A DNA stretch of 64,000 bases from JAZSNL01 sp045536365 (GTDB taxonomy: Bacteria > Bacillota_I > Bacilli_A > ML615J-28 > CAG-313), in NCBI GenBank assembly GCA_045536365.1, contig JAZSNL010000014.1, forward strand, positions 1 to 64,000, written 5' to 3'. The notes under the pieces are model-generated. The model worked only from the letters and a program-made list of their open reading frames with translations, was not told the DNA's origin and did not search any database. Made by a program: the position numbers and the translations under genes. Positions 62,239-64,000 of this stretch are shown here, one piece after another. Position 1 is the first letter of the stretch; every line of letters starts with the position of its first letter.

Positions 62239-64000
62239 CTAAATTCTCCTCTTCTTCACAATAATTATTTTCAACATATAAACAGTTATACATATTTATA
62301 GTTTCCTTAATTTTCAAAATATCTTCATCTGTTTCTAATGAGGTAACTTGTCCTGTATCAAACCAATAAGATGAAGTAAAAGGGCATCCGGAACAAATAT
62401 AATTATGTGTAAATTTTATATAAGACATATTATGATACGAATTAATATTATATTCACCACAAGGACATACTCGCCAATGTCTAACTTCATCATACTCAAT
62501 TGGCATATGATTCGAATCTAATGACGGTCCGTGATCATATAAAAAGCCACAGATCGTACAATAATACGCATATCCAACTGGTCCATCTCGATCTTCACAT
62601 ATTAACATTTGAAATTCATGTTCACTTTCTTGATAAAAACAGCCTGCAGCAGAGCAATCATGACTCAAATTATTCGTATTCATAGTTGGTTGATAATAAT
62701 CAACTCTGTCACTATGGTAACTTTGGCAAGCATTACAAAAGTCATTAATAAAATAACAACCTTCAAAGAAAGTGACATCCTTCCTTATCAGAGATTCAAC
62801 TATTTGATGGATACTCGAATCTTCATTAATTTCATCTGTCACTAATGTTTCCCCAAACATTGAACACGAAATATCCCATTTTTTCTCTTCTTTAATTTGC
62901 TCATTATACACATTTATAGCAAAAAAATTATATCCATCCGCTTTAACATATGCGTAATTATAGTATTGCATCCCAAAATTTACTTTATACCAAACATCAC
63001 CATTTTCAAGTTCTACATATCCATAAGCTACTACTGCATGTGCTATCAAAGGATCAAAAACAATTGACAATGTATTATCAAAAAAAGGATAAATATAGTC
63101 TGCGCCATCAAACCCTAAAAGTACAGGAATGTTTCTATCAATACAAGAAATTATTAAATCATTTCTCAAATTAGGAGAAAAATTAATATTTTGACTATCT
63201 ACATAAACCGCTAAGTCATCACCTAATTCATCTAAATTATGAATCAAATCGATGTCATTATCATCACAATATTTCTGTAATATATCATCAACAATGGAAA
63301 AATACATTCCACCACCGGTATAAATTTTTCCAGTACAAGATCTATAGTCATCTAGAAGTTCATTTTTCAATCCAGTATTGAATCCTGGGCTTTGGTTATA
63401 GAGCACCCATTCATCATCACATAATTCATCCATTTCTTCTAACGTTTCTTCGTAATAAATAATTCCATGTTCGCTATAGTCGTCATTAACCAACCGAGTA
63501 TCAGAAAAATAATTATAAAAAGATAAAATTTGCATTAAAGAAACCAATAAACAAGTACCATCAATATTTACAGGATAATTTTCGTTTAAATTTTCTAAAT
63601 AATAGGCATTTTCAATTTCCCTATATAATACATTTGATATATTTTCTCCATAATATGTAGACAAAATAAGATTTAAATCAGTTGAATTGTAATGTATTTC
63701 ATAAGTCCTTTCGATATTAAAAAACAAGTTATAAACATCTGCTCTATATACATCATATACAGACTCTACATATATGCCTTCTTCAATATAGTAGTTTAAT
63801 TGTATAATTTCATCAGTTATGCAATCAAAATAATAATAATTATATGTAATATTTCCATTACTATCATTTCCTTCAATTGTATAAAACTTCAAACAATCGC
63901 TAGAAATGTCGCGCCATGGAAACGGAATATTGCCCTCCATCTCAACATTATTCAAATACCATTCGTTGTTTGAGTAACTGATAATTAGTTCAGAAGAATA
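62231..64000 (-). CDS. Secreted papain-like cysteine protease with Cys/His-rich repeats (5' end beyond window)
   Basis: The frame is open up to the window end, and 15 codons before the first candidate start (TTG 63955) have no stop, so the gene continues upstream. A papain-like (C10/C39-type) domain is visible: Cys in VNIDGTCLLVS (codon 63551-63553), His in IAHAVVAYGY (63038-63040), and Asn in YKVNFG (62978-62980). The C-terminal part has CxxC pairs and HWRVCPCGEYN, typical of the short repeats found in large Firmicute surface proteins. The visible end has no sorting signal. Its lipoprotein neighbour may be its inhibitor or partner (inference). Confidence 0.7.
   Translation of the reverse strand, partial: YSSELIISYSNNEWYLNNVEMEGNIPFPWRDISSDCLKFYTIEGNDSNGNITYNYYYFDCITDEIIQLNYYIEEGIYVESVYDVYRADVYNLFFNIERTYEIHYNSTDLNLILSTYYGENISNVLYREIENAYYLENLNENYPVNIDGTCLLVSLMQILSFYNYFSDTRLVNDDYSEHGIIYYEETLEEMDELCDDEWVLYNQSPGFNTGLKNELLDDYRSCTGKIYTGGGMYFSIVDDILQKYCDDNDIDLIHNLDELGDDLAVYVDSQNINFSPNLRNDLIISCIDRNIPVLLGFDGADYIYPFFDNTLSIVFDPLIAHAVVAYGYVELENGDVWYKVNFGMQYYNYAYVKADGYNFFAINVYNEQIKEEKKWDISCSMFGETLVTDEINEDSSIHQIVESLIRKDVTFFEGCYFINDFCNACQSYHSDRVDYYQPTMNTNNLSHDCSAAGCFYQESEHEFQMLICEDRDGPVGYAYYCTICGFLYDHGPSLDSNHMPIEYDEVRHWRVCPCGEYNINSYHNMSYIKFTHNYICSGCPFTSSYWFDTGQVTSLETDEDILKIKETINMYNCLYVENNYCEEEENLDV

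Overview
Organism. The window is about 64 kb of very A+T-rich DNA (by eye clearly under 30% G+C) with dense, short-gapped genes, strong GGAGG/GAGGTG ribosome binding sites and A-tract/T-tract hairpin terminators. SepF, YlmE and YlmH, a GerA-type germinant receptor operon, ThyA, PepT and the YfmF/YfmH peptidase pair point to a low-G+C Firmicute (Bacilli/Erysipelotrichia-like, probably gut- or host-associated). Trp is encoded by TGG, and TGA is a stop in several ATGA overlaps (12356, 20381, 53138), so the genetic code is 11 rather than the Mycoplasma code. The exact genus cannot be named from the sequence alone.

Layout. 1-2.5 kb: the edge of a probable transposase gene and an atypical EF-G paralogue. 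2.5-8.9 kb (+): WG-repeat lipoprotein plus two MacB/FtsX-type ABC modules. 8.9-13.2 kb (-): a five-gene operon of radical SAM protein, LytTR regulator, DUF3021-like membrane protein, secreted anchored protein and pullulanase. 13.3-15.9 kb (+): P-type Ca2+ ATPase. 16-18.3 kb (-): three overlapping unknown genes. 18.4-19.7 kb: udk and hpt, divergent. 19.7-26 kb (-): HD hydrolase, SDR epimerase, aldo/keto reductase, DUF1846 protein, and an M48 protease fused to a TIM barrel. 26-32 kb (-): two CobW-type GTPases (one with a His/Cys tandem repeat), HtpG, NadE, AlkP-superfamily enzyme. 32-35.4 kb (-): an isolated gene between two copies of the rlmD 3' end, RlmD, PlsC-like acyltransferase. 35.7-40.3 kb (-): MarR-controlled heterodimeric ABC exporter with an unusual extracellular repeat insertion. 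40.9-43.1 kb (+): tRNA-Leu, an unknown protein, PI-PLC, a membrane protein. 43.2-48.2 kb: PepT and nucleotide genes (pdp, folA, thyA), ssb. 48.4-51.8 kb (+): ger operon. 51.8-56.7 kb (-): M16 peptidase pair, deoD, deoC, unknown. 56.7-61.2 kb (-): ileS-ylmH-sepF-ylmE division/translation cluster. 61.3-64 kb (-): lipoprotein and a papain-like secreted protein cut by the window end.

How the parts fit. Salvage of nucleosides is a theme (udk, hpt, deoD, deoC, pdp, thyA, folA). Surface and envelope functions are another (two lipoproteins, ABC exporters, PI-PLC, papain-like protein, Ste24-like protease). Most promoters I could read share an extended -10 (TGnTATAAT). The most unusual items are the M48-TIM fusion with retained internal start signals, the extracellular repeat insertion in the MarR-linked ABC exporter, the duplicated rlmD 3' end that looks like an integration scar, the germinant receptor operon whose GerAC lacks a lipobox cysteine, and the paired CobW/zinc-type proteins.
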